A DNA stretch of 9,408 nt from an uncultured Spirochaetales bacterium. GTDB taxonomy: Bacteria > Spirochaetota > Spirochaetia > Treponematales > Treponemataceae. Within the stretch, counting starts at the first letter, position 1. Each line of letters opens with the position of its first letter. The notes below the pieces were generated by a model. The model saw only the letters and a program-made list of their open reading frames with translations. It was not told the origin of the DNA and did no database searches. The stretch covers positions 1-9,408 of the forward strand of contig CAMGSV010000091.1 of assembly GCA_946061495.1 (NCBI GenBank), read 5' to 3'. Both the position numbers and the translations under genes were made by a program. Positions 1-5,915 of this stretch are shown piece after piece.

Positions 1-277
1 GCCGATTTGGTCAGGGAACTGGCTAAAATACTGAAAAGATACTAGTCTAGAACCAATATTTTTCAAGATACAGCTTCCATATCTTTTCATGATTCGTTTT
101 ATTCACAGGCTTCCGTCCTAAGTTTTTATGGGCCAATGTTGCATTGGGGTTCTGCAGAAGTTCTTTTTTGTACCTCCGTATTGTCTTTTCACTTCGCCCC
201 AGTTTTGCTGCTGCTGTTGCAATACTGTATTCCCCTGTATTCACTTTGTTCATAATTTCTAATCGCTTTCCTTCCAA
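1..277 (-). pseudogene. ISNCY/IS1202-type transposase, N-terminal fragment, frameshifted
   Basis: The first reading frame runs from a possible TTG start at 275-277, or an ATG at 251-253, to a TAG at 47-49 (76 or 68 residues). It shows a helix-turn-helix (about residues 18-41, TAAAKLGRSEKTIRRYKKEL) followed by a GRKP element (54-57) and a helix ending LYLEKYW. This order matches the DNA-binding N-terminus of ISNCY/IS1202-group transposases, whose full length is several hundred residues, so the DDE catalytic domain is not in this frame. Next to the stop, another frame stays open to the window edge and reads SFQYFSQFPDQIG. That resembles the NFxHFxExL stretch expected next in this family, so a frameshift plus decay is likely. 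No terminal inverted repeat or target duplication could be assigned. Family call is moderately sure; the frameshift reading is an inference. Confidence 0.6.
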
Positions 278-292
278 GGGACAAAATCCCTT
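276..292. repeat. Short inverted repeat at the transposase start
   Basis: AAGGGA (276-281) and TCCCTT (287-292) form a perfect 6-bp stem with a 5-nt loop. It covers the TTG start candidate and the upstream AAGGGA that could serve as its ribosome binding site. In RNA from the minus strand it could mask that start and favour the ATG at 251-253. It may also be chance. Confidence 0.3.
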
Positions 293-330
293 TCGAATTA
301 TTCAAGATTGAGTGCCACCAGAAATTCTCC

Positions 331-359
331 TTGCAAGAAGACAATTTTACCTATATACT
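331..359 (+). promoter_or_regulatory. Sigma-70-type promoter giving a leaderless mRNA
   Basis: A -35 box TTGCAA (331-336) and a -10 box TATACT (354-359) are separated by exactly 17 bp. Counting the last -10 base as -7 puts +1 at 366, which is the A of the ATG of the M23 peptidase gene. No Shine-Dalgarno sequence lies between the -10 and the ATG, so the transcript is predicted to lack a 5' leader. Confidence 0.65.
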
Positions 360-365
360 AGTGCT

Positions 366-1334
366 ATGAAGAAAATTATTATGTCATTTCTGTTTTGCCT
401 GCTGTGCTTTGCGGCCTTTACCCTGGAGCCAGCCACGGCGGTTTTTACCGGAGAAGATTATTCAATCTATGTCACTTATTCCGAGCGAATCCAGCCGGGG
501 GATCCCCTCTGTGTCAGAATGGACTTCACCCCCTCCCGAAAAACCATGAAGGAGCCCGGTGGCTTCACCCAGGCGGTGCTGCTTTTTGGAGAGAAGCGTA
601 AGTCAGACTTCTTCGTGCTGAGTGGACGACAAGATTCCAACGGTGCCATTTCCCTCTGTGGAATGGTCCCCCTCTCCACCTATCAGGAGGCGGGAACCTA
701 CGATGCCACCATCATGTACAGTGCCTACGGACGGGAATTCATGAAGTTCACCCTGCCCGTTTCCGTGGAGCCGAAGGATTTTATCAGCGAGACTCTGGAA
801 CTGGACAACAGGAACACTTCCATCAAGACCGATACCAGCGCCACCCGCATGAACCAGATAGACAGGCTCAACGAGATTCTGTACACGGTGAACACCGATG
901 CGGTCCACCAAAAAAAGCCATTTACGGCTCCCACCACCGCCACCCGCCGCACCTCCTTCTTTGGAGACCGCCGTGTGTACGCCTATACTGGCGGAGGAAG
1001 CTCCACCAGCCTCCACTACGGCATTGACTACGGCATTCCCACCGGCTCCCCGGTGGCAGCCTGCGGGGCAGGTCGGGTAGTGATGGCGGAGGACAGGATT
1101 TCCACCGGGTGGAGCGTGGTGATCGAGCACATGCCAGGTCTGTACAGCCTCTACTACCACCTTGACTCCCTGGATGTGCAGGTGGGTCAGATGGTGAAGG
1201 CTGGAGATGGAATCGGAGTGTCGGGAGCCACCGGCCTGGCCACTGGTCCCCACCTCCACTGGGAGGTACGGCTCAACGGTGAGGCCGTGAACCCCGACTT
1301 CTTTACAGAAGAAAGCTTCTTATATTTCCAATAA
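366..1334 (+). CDS. Secreted M23 family metallo-endopeptidase (LytM/lysostaphin type)
   Basis: The 322-residue product is predicted to be a zinc peptidase that cuts peptide cross-links in peptidoglycan outside the cytoplasm. It begins with a signal peptide (MKK, hydrophobic 4-20, possible cleavage after ATA at 23-25). Residues about 26-140 are a beta-rich region with no family I can name, then a polar linker, then the M23 domain (about 195-315). The zinc and catalytic set is complete: H217xxxD221 in HYGIDY, H265 in YYHL, and H296/H298 in GPHLHWE, so it should be active rather than a degenerate scaffold of the EnvC/NlpD activator type. I chose the ATG at 366 over the in-frame GTG at 312 because it starts the signal peptide and lies at the predicted transcription start; the GTG lies upstream of the -35 box. 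It stands alone on the plus strand and its last 15 bp overlap the end of ligA. Its substrate bond cannot be told from sequence. Confidence 0.9.
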   Translation: MKKIIMSFLFCLLCFAAFTLEPATAVFTGEDYSIYVTYSERIQPGDPLCVRMDFTPSRKTMKEPGGFTQAVLLFGEKRKSDFFVLSGRQDSNGAISLCGMVPLSTYQEAGTYDATIMYSAYGREFMKFTLPVSVEPKDFISETLELDNRNTSIKTDTSATRMNQIDRLNEILYTVNTDAVHQKKPFTAPTTATRRTSFFGDRRVYAYTGGGSSTSLHYGIDYGIPTGSPVAACGAGRVVMAEDRISTGWSVVIEHMPGLYSLYYHLDSLDVQVGQMVKAGDGIGVSGATGLATGPHLHWEVRLNGEAVNPDFFTEESFLYFQ

Positions 1335-3254
1335 TCTGTTGAAGGCCGCCTCGTCGATGACGGGAATTCCCAGCTGGGCGGCCTTCTTGTTCTTAGAGGA
1401 GCCGGAGCTGGTGTCGTTGGTCACCAGGTAGGACAGGCCCTTCACCACCGACGACTTGGTGGTGCCTCCCCGCTCCTTCACCAGCTGCTCCGCCTGGCTG
1501 CGTTTTATGGAAAGCTCTCCGGTAAAGCAGAAGGACATTCCTGCTAGAGAACCTCCAGATGCGGCCTCCTTCACGGTAATGAAGCCCTGCTCCACCAGGG
1601 CCAGCATCTGCTCCCTGTTGTCCGCCAAGCCCTGCACAAGATTCCCCGCAGTAACCTCCCCAAATCCGTTTACCCCACTGATATCCGCAACCGTGGCGGC
1701 CAGCAGCTTCTCCAAGGTGGAAAAACCTGCGTCGGTGAGGCGTTCCATCAGGGTCTCGCCAATTCCCTCGATGTCAAAGCCCGCCACAAAGGCCGCCAGG
1801 GAGATGGTGCTGTGGCTGGCCAGTGACTTGATGACCTTCTTGGCTCCCAGGGACTCCTTTTCCTTGGAGATACTCTCTTGATTCAGGAAGAAGGGAGTCA
1901 GGTCGGCCTCCGTCAGCTGGTAGAGGGACAGGATGGAGTCCACCTTGTGGGCCTGGAACAGGGAGTTCAGCAGAGTGGTGCCAAAGTCTCTGATGTCCAG
2001 CACGGAAATCCATTTTTCCAGCTGGTGGAGCAGCTTTTTGGGGCATTCCCTGTTGGGACAATACAGGCGAGTTCCCTCATCCACCAGGGGGGCTTGGCAC
2101 TGGTCACAATGGACGGGAAATGAAATTTCTTCCAAGGCCTGCTGTTCAGCTCCCTCCGGAGCCGATACCACCGCCTCAATCTTGGGAATGATTTCCCCCC
2201 GCTTGGTCACCACCACATGGCTGCCGATTTTTACTCCAAGGCTGCGGATGGTGTTGGGGTTCACCAGGCTGGCACGCTTTACCGTGGTGCCCGCCAGCTC
2301 CACCGGGTCAAAGAGGCCCACCGGCGTGTAGGTGGCCCCCGACTCGCTCCACTCCACCTGACGGAGAATGGACACCGCCTCCTCCAAACTGAACTTGAAG
2401 GCAATCTGCCGTTCGGGACGGGCACGGGCGGCATCCTCCAGATTGATGGACCGCTCCTTCACCACCAAACCGTCAATGTCGTAGGGCAGCTGGGGCCGTC
2501 GTTCCATCACCTGGGCACGATAGTCAATCACTTCCTGTACCGACCTACAGATTGCCAACGGCACCGTGAGAAAGCCACAGGCCTTGAGCCAGGACAGCTT
2601 TTCCTCCTCGTCCACAAAGCGATGGTTCTGGAAGAGGCCGTCATAGCAGATGACCTGCAGGTGCTGGCTGCCCTCCCCGTCCTTCCGCTTCATGAGGCCG
2701 TTGGCGGCATTGCGGCAATTGGCCTTGTCGGAATAGAATTCCTGATGAATCTGCCGTGTCATAATCACCTCGCCCCGGATACCACCGGTAAGGGGAATAA
2801 GCCTCCCCTCCTGCTCCAGCCGGGGCAAGACCCCCTGCATCCTGCGGGCATTGGCGGTGATGTCGTCCCCCACGGTGCCATTGCCCCGGGTGACGGCCCG
2901 CACAAAGATGCCCTCGTCATACTGCAGCTCCAGGCTGGCACCATCCAGCTTGTACTCCACCAGATACTCGTCGTAGGGATGCTTTTCCGTCCAGGCGGTG
3001 AATTCCTCCGGGTTGGCAGCCTTGTCCTGACTGCCCATGGGAATGCGGTGGCGGACCTTGGCAAAGCTGCCGGAATCGGCTCCCACCCGGTGGAGGATGG
3101 GATTGGCGGGATCCAGCATTTTCAGCTCGTCCCACAGCTGGTCGAATGCAGCGTCGGTCACCAGAGGGTCGCCGTTGTAGTAGGCATCCTGGTATCGCAC
3201 GATGAGCCTTTCCAGCTCCCGAATCCGGACCTCCTCAAAAAGATCTTTGGCCAT
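1320..3254 (-). CDS. ligA: NAD-dependent DNA ligase LigA
   Basis: LigA seals nicks in duplex DNA during replication and repair, using NAD+ to adenylate an active-site lysine. The 644-residue product is slightly short of the usual 660-700 and has the full domain order. Domain Ia is at about 1-90 (YYNGDPLVTDAAFD). The nucleotidyltransferase core spans about 91-315, with catalytic K102 in YKLDG, TRGNGTVGDD, GIRGEVIM, RNAA, DIDGLVVK and AFKF. The OB fold follows at about 316-378 (VELAGTTV, VVVTKRGEIIPKI). A four-cysteine zinc finger uses C383, C386, C399 and C404. Helix-hairpin-helix repeats lie at about 415-560 and a BRCT domain at about 567-644. Divergent points are F in place of Y in the domain Ia DAEYD motif, a one-residue shorter NMN loop, and PMGSQ where PMLSL is usual. 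It starts 2 bp after trmB, with AGGAGG inside the end of trmB 7 nt before its ATG. The 3' end overlaps the M23 gene by 15 bp. Confidence 0.96.
   Translation of the reverse strand: MAKDLFEEVRIRELERLIVRYQDAYYNGDPLVTDAAFDQLWDELKMLDPANPILHRVGADSGSFAKVRHRIPMGSQDKAANPEEFTAWTEKHPYDEYLVEYKLDGASLELQYDEGIFVRAVTRGNGTVGDDITANARRMQGVLPRLEQEGRLIPLTGGIRGEVIMTRQIHQEFYSDKANCRNAANGLMKRKDGEGSQHLQVICYDGLFQNHRFVDEEEKLSWLKACGFLTVPLAICRSVQEVIDYRAQVMERRPQLPYDIDGLVVKERSINLEDAARARPERQIAFKFSLEEAVSILRQVEWSESGATYTPVGLFDPVELAGTTVKRASLVNPNTIRSLGVKIGSHVVVTKRGEIIPKIEAVVSAPEGAEQQALEEISFPVHCDQCQAPLVDEGTRLYCPNRECPKKLLHQLEKWISVLDIRDFGTTLLNSLFQAHKVDSILSLYQLTEADLTPFFLNQESISKEKESLGAKKVIKSLASHSTISLAAFVAGFDIEGIGETLMERLTDAGFSTLEKLLAATVADISGVNGFGEVTAGNLVQGLADNREQMLALVEQGFITVKEAASGGSLAGMSFCFTGELSIKRSQAEQLVKERGGTTKSSVVKGLSYLVTNDTSSGSSKNKKAAQLGIPVIDEAAFNRLLEI
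1341..1394 (+). terminator. Candidate terminator of the M23 gene, inside antisense ligA sequence
   Basis: GAAGGCCGCC (1341-1350) and GGCGGCCTTC (1377-1386) form a perfect 10-bp inverted repeat starting 6 bp after the M23 stop codon and followed by TTGTTCTT. The 26-nt loop contains the palindrome GGGAATTCCC (1362-1371). The long loop and impure U-tract make this weak as an intrinsic terminator, and the bases also encode the ligA BRCT end (KKAA and EAAF). It is nonetheless the only terminator-like structure I see for the M23 transcript. Confidence 0.3.
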
Positions 3255-3256
3255 GG

Positions 3257-3955
3257 CTAGTCCTCCTGCCGCACAAAAAATAGCTCACGAATCACGTGGT
3301 TCTTGTCCAGGCCCTTCTCCTCGAACCGGGTCTCCGGCCGCCACTCCTGATGGGGTGCGAATCCCTGGTACTTGTTCTTGAGGCCGGGAGTCTGATCCAG
3401 CTGCTCCAGGGCAAATTCAGCGTAGGGCTCCCAGTCGGTGGCCATGTACAGGTAGCCTCCCGGCACCAGCTTTCGTGCCAGCAGATCGGTGCGTGGCCGC
3501 TGAACCAGCCGCCGCTTGTGGTGCTTCTTCTTCTGCCAGGGATCGGGAAAGAAGATGTGGAAGGCCCCAACGGAGCCATCGGGGACCATGGTCTCCAAAA
3601 CCTCCAGCGCATCGTGCTGGATGATGAAGATGTTCTCCAGATTGCGGCGGCGAATCTCACCCAAAAGCTTTCCCACCCCCGGACGGTGCACCTCCAGCCC
3701 CAGATAGTTTGTCTGCGGATTGGCCTCCGCAATGAGGGCCGTGGCCTTTCCCATGCCAAATCCAATCTCCACCACCACGTCGTTGGTGTTGCCGAAAACC
3801 TGGGCGTAGTCCAGCGGGTAATTGCCAAAGGGAATGCACCAGCGGCCGGAAAGCTCCTGGTAGTCCTTCTGCTGGGTGGCAGTCATTCTCCCGGCCCGCA
3901 GCACGAAGGTCTTGATGGTGCGGTGAACGTTTGGCTGGGTGGTATCTGTATCCAT
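3257..3955 (-). CDS. trmB: tRNA (guanine-N7-)-methyltransferase TrmB
   Basis: TrmB transfers a methyl group from S-adenosylmethionine to N7 of G46 in the variable loop of tRNAs. The 232-residue product has the usual family length and motifs: RTIKTFVLRAGRMT (12-25), the SAM-binding VVEIGFGMGK (61-70), acidic E88 in LGLEVHRPG, D115 in HDALE, the signature FFPDPWQKKKHHKRR (135-149), TDW (173-175), and the C-terminal RPETRFEEKG (206-215). The catalytic and tRNA-binding residues look intact. A good Shine-Dalgarno (GGGAGA, inside the end of the upstream lipoprotein gene) lies 9 nt before the ATG; the gap to that gene is 5 bp and to ligA 2 bp. Co-transcription with ligA is clear, but a shared function is not implied. 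Soluble cytoplasmic enzyme. Confidence 0.96.
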   Translation of the reverse strand: MDTDTTQPNVHRTIKTFVLRAGRMTATQQKDYQELSGRWCIPFGNYPLDYAQVFGNTNDVVVEIGFGMGKATALIAEANPQTNYLGLEVHRPGVGKLLGEIRRRNLENIFIIQHDALEVLETMVPDGSVGAFHIFFPDPWQKKKHHKRRLVQRPRTDLLARKLVPGGYLYMATDWEPYAEFALEQLDQTPGLKNKYQGFAPHQEWRPETRFEEKGLDKNHVIRELFFVRQED

Positions 3956-3960
3956 AAGTA

Positions 3961-4650
3961 TTATTCTCCCGATTCAATATTCTGTGGTGGTAGCAAATAG
4001 CGGACCTGACGACTGGGATAGTCCAGGCAGAGGCGGAGTGATTTGGCGTTGCTGTAATCCTTCAGGATGTCTGAAAGACTTTCCCAATTGGAGCGTGCCT
4101 TGTCCAGGAACAAAAGCGTTCCCTGTCCATCCTGCTCTGCATAGACTGCTATCCTTCTGACAGGCTCGGCAGACTGGGGGGACTCATCCTGCTCCATTTT
4201 CTTCTCCAGAACAGGCTGGTCTAGTGGTAGCCCATCCACAGGACTGTAATTGAGGGAAAAGCCATCCGAAACAGTCTTTCCGGCCAAATCGGTGTAGACA
4301 ACATCATATTCACCAGTGGGAATGGAGGAAAAATAGGGGGGCATCAGGTTTGCGGAGCCAGCTTTGACCATGGAGCCGTTGTAGACCACCATAGGCTTGT
4401 CAATGTACCACTGGATGCCTGTCCCCTGATGGTTCACCACCAGCTCCATGATCCGCTCCGTTCCCTCTGCCTCCTGGACAAAGACCGACAACCGTTGTTG
4501 GGAAACTGTCTGGAAATGGACATACTCGTACACCACCGTAGCCTCCACCGCAGTCAAGGCCGGGGTAACATCAGAACATCCAGAAAAAAAAAATGGAACC
4601 CAGCAAATGGAAAGGCTCAGTATGAGCGGCAAAAGGGAGCGAACGTTCAT
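3961..4650 (-). CDS. Predicted lipoprotein of unknown function
   Basis: I do not recognise this 229-residue protein. It has a lipoprotein signal peptide: a short basic start (MNVR), a hydrophobic core (5-22) and a lipobox FSGC with C25 as the lipid-attachment residue. The loose lipobox (F at -3) is of a kind common in spirochaetes. The mature part is soluble and probably beta-rich (YEYVHFQTVS, GIQWYIDKPMVVYNG, GEYDVVYTDLAGKTV), with a charged, low-complexity segment at about 150-165 and a final segment rich in Leu and Tyr. Its ATG shares one base with the TGA of the upstream gene (TGATG, 4648-4652) and no clear Shine-Dalgarno precedes it, so translation is probably coupled. The run of ten T bases before the lipobox codons is noted separately. 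It may act in the envelope beside the upstream gene product, but nothing shows this directly. Confidence 0.75.
   Translation of the reverse strand: MNVRSLLPLILSLSICWVPFFFSGCSDVTPALTAVEATVVYEYVHFQTVSQQRLSVFVQEAEGTERIMELVVNHQGTGIQWYIDKPMVVYNGSMVKAGSANLMPPYFSSIPTGEYDVVYTDLAGKTVSDGFSLNYSPVDGLPLDQPVLEKKMEQDESPQSAEPVRRIAVYAEQDGQGTLLFLDKARSNWESLSDILKDYSNAKSLRLCLDYPSRQVRYLLPPQNIESGE
4584..4593 (-). repeat. Homopolymeric T10 tract in the lipoprotein signal peptide
   Basis: Ten consecutive A bases on the plus strand give T10 in the coding strand. They encode Phe-Phe-Phe and the first base of Ser, directly before the lipobox cysteine (C25). Loss or gain of one T would shift the frame after about 20 residues, so the tract could act as a slippage switch. 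Confidence 0.6.
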
Positions 4651-5816
4651 CAGAAGTTGAACACCAAGGTAATGACCATCAGATTGCTGACAGAATATTG
4701 ATTCACCAGGGACTCAAACTTGACGTTCACCTTCTTGCAAGCCTCGTCCAGGTACGACAGGTAGTAGAGCCCCAGATCAACCCCCTCGGCTCCCTCCGGC
4801 AACTCCTTGTAGAAGTCGATGAGGGAACGCTTGTTCAAATCGGCTGACTTCTTGGTCTCGATACTCTCCTTCACCTCCTGAAAGCTGTCGTCCTTGTCGT
4901 AGAGGGTAATCTGCAGCCTCCCCTGCTTTCCGATGGAAGAGGAACCACCGCCCAGCCTCCAGGACAGGAAAACCAGCTCGTGCTTCTTTATCATCTCAGC
5001 AATGATCTTCTTGCGGACCTCTGGGTCATAGATGAGCGTGTCAGTATCGGGCAGCCCCTTGTACAGCTTGCGGGCTTCCTGCCGCATGTTGGAATTCTCG
5101 CAGTTGAGGGCCAGCTCCATCACCATCAGGGAGATGTACTCCGCCACCTTGCTCTTCTCCATGTAGTCCCGCAACAAGGAATGAATCCGCTGGAGAATCT
5201 CCTCAAAGCCTGGCTGGTCGTAGAATTTGGTAATGACATACCAGTTAAGCCGGCTCATGCGGTTGAGGAATTTCTCTGTCATCAACATGAACACGTTCTT
5301 TTCCTCTGGAGTCAGACTTGCATCCTCTTTGATGGAAAGCCACAAGGGATCAAGAATCCTTTTGCGAGCCTGAGAAATCACCGTCTCCTTGTTCGACAAG
5401 TGAAAGACAACCTGCCGGTCGGTGATTTTTGCTCGCTCATCTATAATTTGAGAGGGATTTGCCCTATTGTGCTTCCGCACACAGTCAGAGTCAATGAAAG
5501 CTGTATAGATTTCCTTGTCGAATTTCTTGTACAACAAGGAAAAAACCACCAGCTTGGTGAGATCCATCACATCCTGTTTGGAGGAGGAGAATTCTGGCAT
5601 TGAGATTTCAAGCTTGGAAATGTAGTCCACCAGAATCATCTGCTGGATTGTCTGGGGAGAGAATGAATCTAGTGAAATGCCATATTCCTCTATTGTATCC
5701 GCTAGCTTTATCCGCAACAGCTTCTTCTTGTTCTGGATAAAATGGGATGCGCCCTCTTCCGTCAGAATAACCTTGAGCGGTAAGGTAAGAAGTGTCTTTT
5801 TCGTGGATTCACTCAC
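4650..5816 (-). CDS. Conserved protein with possible degenerate GHKL (histidine-kinase-like) ATPase domain
   Basis: I do not recognise this 388-residue soluble protein. It lacks signal peptide and membrane segments. The first 220 residues are mostly helical and charged. From about 225 the pattern suggests a Bergerat-fold ATPase: an N-box-like MELALNCENSN (233-243), an aspartate-bearing strand ITLYDKDDSF (303-312) where G1 would be, and a G2-like GVDLGLYYLSYLDEACKK (345-362), ending in strands VKFESLV and VITLVFNF. Glycines usual in G1 are missing, so ATP binding is doubtful and the assignment is only an inference. The start is GTG at 5814-5816: AGGAG (5824-5828) lies 7 nt before it and residues read MSESTKKTLL. 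A TTG at 5844-5846 would add ten residues but has no binding site. It is the first gene of the operon that includes a lipoprotein, trmB and ligA. A role in signalling with the lipoprotein is possible, unproven. Confidence 0.7.
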   Translation of the reverse strand: MSESTKKTLLTLPLKVILTEEGASHFIQNKKKLLRIKLADTIEEYGISLDSFSPQTIQQMILVDYISKLEISMPEFSSSKQDVMDLTKLVVFSLLYKKFDKEIYTAFIDSDCVRKHNRANPSQIIDERAKITDRQVVFHLSNKETVISQARKRILDPLWLSIKEDASLTPEEKNVFMLMTEKFLNRMSRLNWYVITKFYDQPGFEEILQRIHSLLRDYMEKSKVAEYISLMVMELALNCENSNMRQEARKLYKGLPDTDTLIYDPEVRKKIIAEMIKKHELVFLSWRLGGGSSSIGKQGRLQITLYDKDDSFQEVKESIETKKSADLNKRSLIDFYKELPEGAEGVDLGLYYLSYLDEACKKVNVKFESLVNQYSVSNLMVITLVFNF

Positions 5817-5828
5817 ATCAAAACTCCT
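5814..5828 (-). promoter_or_regulatory. Ribosome binding site with AUG-UGA start-stop overlapping the GTG start
   Basis: Reading the minus strand: AGGAG (5828-5824), seven bases, then GTG (5816-5814). The bases gATGTGAg also place an ATG (5818-5816) two bases earlier, whose next codon is TGA. A ribosome choosing that ATG would stop at once, so the two starts compete for the same Shine-Dalgarno. Confidence 0.55.
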
Positions 5829-5836
5829 GAAGGTTC

Positions 5837-5878
5837 TTATACACAAAGGGTTTTTGGAAACCCATTATACACAAAGGG
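5837..5878. promoter_or_regulatory. Twin direct repeat with DnaA-box cores (candidate operator)
   Basis: The 14-mer TTATACACAAAGGG occurs at 5837-5850 and again at 5865-5878, a 28-bp period with no mismatch. Each copy begins with TTATACACA, a perfect match to the DnaA-box consensus TTATNCACA. The second copy overlaps the minus-strand -10 box and the first lies just downstream of the predicted minus-strand start site, the usual place for a repressor. The bound protein is unproven: DnaA is suggested by the box, but another regulator is possible. Confidence 0.6.
5848..5863. repeat. 6+6 bp palindrome between the direct repeats
   Basis: GGGTTT (5848-5853), loop TTGG, AAACCC (5858-5863): a perfect inverted repeat that starts in the GGG of the first 14-mer and ends just before the second. 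The predicted minus-strand mRNA begins inside it (near 5857), so it is more likely a DNA site for a dimeric protein than an RNA hairpin. Confidence 0.5.
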
Positions 5879-5892
5879 ACTTGCATTGTAAA
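5864..5892 (-). promoter_or_regulatory. Sigma-70-type promoter of the four-gene ligA operon
   Basis: Read on the minus strand, TTTACA (5892-5887) and TATAAT (5869-5864) are 17 bp apart, close to the ideal. The predicted start near 5857 leaves a leader of about 40 nt with a good AGGAG binding site. No other promoter of this quality was seen before ligA, so it probably drives all four genes down to 1320. Confidence 0.75.
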
Positions 5893-5908
5893 CAAGAATC
5901 AATATAAT
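5881..5908 (+). promoter_or_regulatory. Sigma-70-type promoter of the membrane protein-dinB operon, leaderless
   Basis: TTGCAT (5881-5886) and a consensus TATAAT (5903-5908) are 16 bp apart. The predicted start is 5915 or 5916, and the ATG is at 5916, so the mRNA should have no leader; no Shine-Dalgarno is present. Its -35 box lies back to back with the -35 of the divergent promoter (5887-5892), so the two polymerases would compete for the site. Confidence 0.7.
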
Positions 5909-5915
5909 CAGATAC

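Noticed and set aside
312..365. In-frame GTG extension of the M23 protein by 18 residues
   Set aside because: It would begin upstream of the promoter at 331-359 and put a charged segment before the signal peptide.
603..1259. Minus-strand open frame opposite the M23 gene (218 codons)
   Set aside because: Low-complexity Gly/Val/His product, antisense to intact M23 zinc motifs.
2217..3260. Long plus-strand open frame opposite ligA (347 codons)
   Set aside because: It lies antisense to a clear LigA, has no recognisable domain, is rich in His, Gly and Leu as expected from the complement of a biased gene, and has no ribosome site.
3296..4000. Plus-strand open frame opposite trmB (234 codons)
   Set aside because: Complement of a well-supported TrmB with all catalytic motifs; the codon pattern belongs to the minus strand.
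4336..4341. C6/G6 run inside the lipoprotein gene as a second phase switch
   Set aside because: Six bases is short for frequent slippage and similar runs arise by chance in coding sequence.
5817..5846. TTG start adding ten residues to the GHKL-like protein
   Set aside because: No Shine-Dalgarno before it, whereas AGGAG is well placed for the GTG at 5814-5816.
5837..5878. Start of a CRISPR array
   Set aside because: Only two 14-bp copies with a 14-bp interval, overlapping promoter elements, and no cas genes.
5837..5915. Replication origin (oriC)
   Set aside because: Only two DnaA boxes are present, with no dnaA or dnaN neighbour and no clear AT-rich unwinding repeat cluster; an operator fits better.
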